Shown in pieces: positions 5,655 to 8,374 of a stretch of DNA of 8,374 nt. How positions within the stretch are numbered: position 1 is the first letter of the stretch; the number at the start of each line of letters is the position of its first letter. Under the pieces are notes generated by a model, which was not told where the DNA came from, made no database searches, and worked only from the letters and a program-made list of their open reading frames with translations. The translations under genes were made by a program, and so were the position numbers. This DNA comes from Nitrososphaerota archaeon. Its GTDB lineage: Archaea > Thermoproteota > Nitrososphaeria > Nitrososphaerales > JACPRH01. The DNA lies in the NCBI GenBank assembly GCA_029460375.1, contig JARPAQ010000143.1:1-8374 (forward strand). Reading direction: 5' to 3'.

Positions 5655-6653
5655 ATGCTAACAACCACAACTCAGACAATAACAGCACTCCTCGCCTTCA
5701 TCCTACCCCTCGCCGCAACAATAACACTCACACCCCTCCTCATAAAAACTCTAACAAAACGCCGCATACTTGTACAAGACTACCACAAACCGAACAGACC
5801 CCTAATCCCTAAACCCGGAGGCCCCGCCATAATCCTCTCACTCATCATAGGCGAACTCACAATATATCTGATGACAGAAAACCCCGTTACACTAGCACTG
5901 ATACTTGTAACCGCTATCGCAGGAGCCATCGGAGTGATAGACGATATCCATCCGTTAAGCGGGGTGTTAAAACCAACTCTGCTGATAACCGCATCTCTCC
6001 CCATTCTACTTCTAGGTACATACAACTTCCACCCTGAATTCCCCCTCTTCGGAGGCGTTAGGCTGTCCATCATCTACCCACTTCTGGTACTTATAGCCAT
6101 ACCTGTAACCGCGAATACAGTAAACACTATCGATGTCTTGAACGGCGCTGTAAGCGGCTTCATAGCCATAGCCTCAGTACCCCTCATATTTGCATTAGTA
6201 CTCAAAAGTGGCATCACTTCAGCTCTACCCGTACTACCTATACTTTCAGTTTCACTAGGCTTCTACATATTCCACAGATCCCCCTCAAAGATATTCCCAG
6301 GTGACTCCGGCAGCCTGAGTCTAGGCGCCCTCTACGGTGCTCTCGCCATCGTCGGCGGTGTAGAAGTAGTCGGTATCGTCGCGCTTCTACCCGCTATCCT
6401 GAATTCATTCTTCTTCCTTTCAAGCGTAAGACGTTTCATTGAACATAGGAAGGTCAAGGAGCGGCCGGTCAAAGTGCTTGGTGAAAACAGGTTAGCTGCT
6501 TCGCGGAGTGGCTCAGCGCCGATAACCCTTGTGAGGCTCATACTTGCAGACGGCCCCTTGACGGAAAAGAAGATAGTTCTTAACATATTCAAAATAACTG
6601 TCTTTTCAGCCGGTCTGGCTATCATTACAGCTGTTATGACTTGGGTGATATAG
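5655..6653 (+). CDS. polyprenyl-phosphate GlcNAc-1-phosphate transferase (AglH/WecA/MraY superfamily)
   Basis: This 332-residue polytopic membrane enzyme belongs to the family that moves HexNAc-1-phosphate from UDP-HexNAc to polyprenyl (in archaea dolichyl) phosphate, the first step of lipid-linked glycan assembly on the cytoplasmic face. The N-terminal helix (about 10-30) is followed by DYHKPNRPLIPKPGGPAI (42-59), the family loop with KP and PGG. The Asp pair is in GVIDDIHPL (Asp96, Asp97). NTVNTIDVLNG (154-164) and FPGDSGSLSLG (215-224, Asp217) are the nucleotide and metal motifs. The basic loop at 259-272 before the last helices is the expected cytosolic loop. About ten hydrophobic segments are present. 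AglH is the closest named archaeal type, but the exact sugar is not set by sequence. The first two thirds are rich in A/C-ending codons and the last third is not. A small membrane gene follows after 2 bases. Confidence 0.88.
   Translation: MLTTTTQTITALLAFILPLAATITLTPLLIKTLTKRRILVQDYHKPNRPLIPKPGGPAIILSLIIGELTIYLMTENPVTLALILVTAIAGAIGVIDDIHPLSGVLKPTLLITASLPILLLGTYNFHPEFPLFGGVRLSIIYPLLVLIAIPVTANTVNTIDVLNGAVSGFIAIASVPLIFALVLKSGITSALPVLPILSVSLGFYIFHRSPSKIFPGDSGSLSLGALYGALAIVGGVEVVGIVALLPAILNSFFFLSSVRRFIEHRKVKERPVKVLGENRLAASRSGSAPITLVRLILADGPLTEKKIVLNIFKITVFSAGLAIITAVMTWVI
6644..6648 (+). promoter_or_regulatory. ribosome binding site choosing ATG 6656
   Basis: GGTGA within the last codons of the transferase gene lies 7 bases before ATG 6656 and favours it over the TTG at 6641. 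Confidence 0.45.
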
Positions 6654-6655
6654 TT

Positions 6656-6910
6656 ATGTCTTCACGCCTACTTCCCATTATCGTCTTGATCACCACGGTC
6701 TGGCTTCTAATCTTCGCCGGCTCATACACCATATTCCAGCTGATAGTGACCTTCCCAGATTTCTACCCGGGGCTCGAAGGAAGAATCGTGACATCAATCT
6801 TTAAAGTCGGTATATCGGGGCTTCTTGTCTTGTTCTGGCTGTATATTATGTGGACGCTGAGAAACTTCTACGTCAAACGTAGATTGCTTATCAAGCCTGC
6901 GGAAGAGTAG
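6656..6910 (+). CDS. small two-helix membrane protein of unknown function
   Basis: I do not recognise this 84-residue protein. Helix 1 spans about residues 5-30 (LLPIIVLITTVWLLIFAGSY...) and helix 2 about 49-65 (VGISGLLVLFWLYIMW). An outer or inner loop between them reads FPDFYPGLEGRIV. The end is basic then acidic (NFYVKRRLLIKPAEE). There is no signal peptide cleavage site. The ATG at 6656 is preferred to the TTG at 6641, which would overlap the upstream gene, because GGTGA at 6644-6648 lies 7 bases before the ATG. The gene starts 2 bases after the transferase stop, so the two are almost certainly co-transcribed. A role with that enzyme, such as accessory subunit or lipid-carrier handling, is possible but unproven. 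The stop is 1 base from the end of the opposing acyltransferase gene. Confidence 0.75.
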   Translation: MSSRLLPIIVLITTVWLLIFAGSYTIFQLIVTFPDFYPGLEGRIVTSIFKVGISGLLVLFWLYIMWTLRNFYVKRRLLIKPAEE

Positions 6911-6911
6911 C

Positions 6912-7412
6912 CTACTTAGACTGCTTCTCCCAAGCATCTTTCTTCTTCTCGTATTCTGATCTGCTGTATGCCGGTCTAGCGGGTTGACCCATAACTACAG
7001 TTTCAGGAGGCACATCCTTCGTCACAACCGCGCCCATACAGACTACACCGTTCCTCCCGACGGTAAGACCACTTCCTATCACAGACTTGGCTCCGATAAC
7101 CGCTCCGTCTTCTATCTTCACTCCTTCAAGCCTCTTACTGAGAGGATACTTGTCGTTTGTAAGCACTGCTGCAGGACCTATGAAGACATTTCTCCCGATA
7201 ACGGATAACGGAGGTATGTAGACTAATCCAGCTATTCTGGTATTTTCGCCGATTATGGTCTTGTAGTCAACGTGGCTGAGCGAGCCTATGGAAACGTTAT
7301 CACCTATCTCAGCATAATCTCCTACATAGACAAAATGCCATATCTTCACACCCCTACCCAGCTTGACACCCTTACCGATATGGTAGATCACTTCACTCTC
7401 CTCTTGACTCAT
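6912..7412 (-). CDS. left-handed beta-helix N-acetyltransferase, WbpD/WlbB-like
   Basis: The 166 residues are mostly hexapeptide repeats of the left-handed parallel beta-helix (VKLGRGVKIWHFVYVGDYAEIG..., VIGRNVFIGPAAVLTNDKYP, VIGAKSVIGSGLTVG). The signatures IWHFVYVG (24-31), FIGPAAVLTND (77-87) and the ending VVMGQPAR match the WbpD/WlbB/FdtC group, which acetylates the 3-amino group of UDP-2-acetamido-3-amino-uronic acids and similar amino sugars with acetyl-CoA. Relatives usually have a KIQN sequence in the central coil; here it is RIAGLVYI, so the substrate may differ. A charged tail (YEKKKDAWEKQSK) ends the protein. The ATG at 7412 suits a near-leaderless mRNA. A GTG at 7391 (Val8) preceded by GAGGAG is an alternative. 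The gene lies downstream of the WbpB-like dehydrogenase in the same direction. Confidence 0.87.
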   Translation of the reverse strand: MSQEESEVIYHIGKGVKLGRGVKIWHFVYVGDYAEIGDNVSIGSLSHVDYKTIIGENTRIAGLVYIPPLSVIGRNVFIGPAAVLTNDKYPLSKRLEGVKIEDGAVIGAKSVIGSGLTVGRNGVVCMGAVVTKDVPPETVVMGQPARPAYSRSEYEKKKDAWEKQSK

Positions 7413-7436
7413 AAATTCTACTTCTCTAGGATTTGC

Positions 7437-7450
7437 TATTTTAATTTATC
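7437..7450 (-). promoter_or_regulatory. TATA-like promoter of the acyltransferase
   Basis: On the minus strand the 44-base gap between the dehydrogenase stop and the acyltransferase reads GATAAATTAAAATA at this place, about 25-30 bases before the ATG at 7412. This spacing fits an internal archaeal promoter giving a nearly leaderless message. Read-through from the upstream gene is also possible. Confidence 0.45.
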
Positions 7451-7456
7451 ACAGCC

Positions 7457-8374
7457 CTAGATGTCCAGGTAGATAGGCGAGCCTGATCTGCTTGAAACCA
7501 AGGCGGCTTCAGCTATCTTCGTAGTATTTACAGCATCTCGACCGGTAACCAGAGGCTGAACGTCCCTAACTATACACTCTACGAACCCCTCTAACTCTTT
7601 CTTCAACGGCTCCTGCCACACACGCCTCGGACTTTGAGAACCCTCACTATCATCTATAGTGATGTTCTGTGTTACAAAGTCTATCGTAGCGATCCCTTCA
7701 GTGCAGACAGTTATGAGCTGCCTAACCCTCTTCGGAGTCACCCAATTGGATGTTATGAACGCGTTCTTCTTATCGTCAAAGCCCAATATTATGGCGGCGA
7801 AGTCCTCGTTCTGACTCAAAACTTGACCAGCTCTTGCGAAGACTATCTTGGGCTCAGCTTCGAATATCCACCGCGCAGTATCTATATCGTGAACAGCGGT
7901 ATCAGCGATTATCCCAACATCCTTTATCCTGGTGGGCCACTTATTCTCTCTATGAAACTCCAGCAGTAAAGGTTCACCAAGCTTCCCGCTCCTTAACATA
8001 CTCTTCAGCTCTGTAACCGCGGGATTGAACCTCTCTATGTACCCAACTGTGAGCTTAACCTTCTGTTTTTCAGCCTGCTCGATAAGCTTCTCTCCCTCAT
8101 TGGATGATACTGTCAGGGGCTTCTCTACAAAGGTATGTAGCCCCCGAGCTATAGTCTTCTCGGCTATCTCATAATGGGTCGATGTAGGTGTACATACCGC
8201 TACACCGTCTAGATCCTCTTTGCTCAGGAGTTCGTCGACAGTGGTATATCCCTTTACTCTATACTTCTCTTGAAAAGACTCTACCCTTGATTGATCTGCG
8301 TCACAGAACGCGGATAGGACCCCCAGCTCATACAGTACTCTAAGGTGGTTCTTCCCCCATCCGCCTACTCCTAT
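7457..8374 (-). CDS. Gfo/Idh/MocA oxidoreductase, WbpB/WlbA-like (5' partial)
   Basis: The frame is open to the right edge, giving 305 visible residues. The ATG at 7999 is internal. The visible protein starts IGVGGWGKNHLRVLYELG, a Rossmann dinucleotide loop normally a few residues from the N-terminus, so only a short piece is missing. Further signs are CTPTSTHYEIAEKTI, the family Lys in EKPL (EKP at 8117-8125), GYIERFNPAV, and IIADTAVHDIDTARW with the catalytic-region His at 7889-7891. The pattern GYIERFNP plus HDID resembles the WbpB/WlbA type, which oxidises C3 of UDP-GlcNAc-uronate with NAD before transamination and acetylation. The WbpD-like acetyltransferase next to it supports this. Myo-inositol- or glucose-fructose-oxidoreductase-like activity cannot be excluded. 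The matching aminotransferase (WbpE/WlbC) would be expected beyond the right edge. Confidence 0.87.
   Translation of the reverse strand: MGVGGWGKNHLRVLYELGVLSAFCDADQSRVESFQEKYRVKGYTTVDELLSKEDLDGVAVCTPTSTHYEIAEKTIARGLHTFVEKPLTVSSNEGEKLIEQAEKQKVKLTVGYIERFNPAVTELKSMLRSGKLGEPLLLEFHRENKWPTRIKDVGIIADTAVHDIDTARWIFEAEPKIVFARAGQVLSQNEDFAAIILGFDDKKNAFITSNWVTPKRVRQLITVCTEGIATIDFVTQNITIDDSEGSQSPRRVWQEPLKKELEGFVECIVRDVQPLVTGRDAVNTTKIAEAALVSSRSGSPIYLDI

Noticed and set aside
6641..6655. TTG 6641 as the start of the small membrane protein
   Set aside because: It overlaps the transferase gene by 13 bases with no ribosome binding site suited to it, whereas ATG 6656 has GGTGA 7 bases before it.
7634..7969. 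111-residue plus-strand reading frame
   Set aside because: It is a shadow of the well-supported dehydrogenase on the other strand.
7457..7999. Dehydrogenase starting at the ATG at 7999
   Set aside because: The frame continues to the right edge with the Rossmann loop and EKP motif, so that ATG is internal.
1..8374. CRISPR array, transposon, integrase site or tRNA gene
   Set aside because: No regular repeats, terminal inverted repeats, transposase-like proteins or tRNA-like folds were seen by eye on either strand.

Overview
The window reads as part of an archaeal chromosome, most likely from the TACK side (Thaumarchaeota, Bathyarchaeota or Aigarchaeota-like). This is an inference from several signs: a short Sulfolobus-type OB-fold SSB, an AglH-like GlcNAc-1-phosphate transferase, AT-rich TATA-like boxes a short distance before starts, Shine-Dalgarno sites beside apparently leaderless genes, and frequent GTG/TTG starts. 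No rRNA, tRNA, CRISPR array, insertion sequence or integrase was seen, and no stretch over 300 bases lacks a gene.

Positions 1-3974 (+) hold a tightly packed histidine operon: a HAD-family phosphatase cut by the left edge, then hisB, hisH, hisA, hisF and hisI. Junctions are 4-base stop/start overlaps or 0-2 base gaps. Together they cover PR-AMP cyclohydrolase (HisI), ProFAR isomerase (HisA), the HisH/HisF synthase and IGP dehydratase (HisB). The HAD protein is the natural candidate for histidinol-phosphate phosphatase, because HisB here is monofunctional. hisG, hisE, hisC and hisD are not visible. The best-supported start of hisF is a CTG, since no ATG, GTG or TTG keeps its conserved first strand and catalytic Asp.

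Positions 3977-4267 (-) encode a 96-residue OB-fold ssDNA-binding protein whose gene end almost touches hisI. A short divergent promoter region (4268-4369) separates it from an orphan DNA methyltransferase at 4370-5293 (+) with an unusual HPPY catalytic motif. A small heavy-metal-associated (HMA) domain protein follows at 5347-5598.

Positions 5655-8374 look like cell-surface glycan genes. On the + strand are a polytopic polyprenyl-phosphate GlcNAc-1-phosphate transferase (AglH/WecA/MraY superfamily) and an unrecognised two-helix membrane protein. Converging on them from the - strand are a WbpD/WlbB-like left-handed beta-helix acyltransferase and a nearly complete WbpB/WlbA-like Gfo/Idh/MocA dehydrogenase cut by the right edge. 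The last two would act in making a diacetamido-uronic acid nucleotide sugar, a known building block of archaeal N-glycans, and the transferase would load the first sugar on the lipid carrier. This functional link is inferred from families and proximity.

The most notable observations are the CTG start of hisF, the candidate histidinol phosphatase, the HPPY methyltransferase, the unknown membrane partner of the transferase, and sharp patches of A/C-ending codons inside hisB and the transferase gene.
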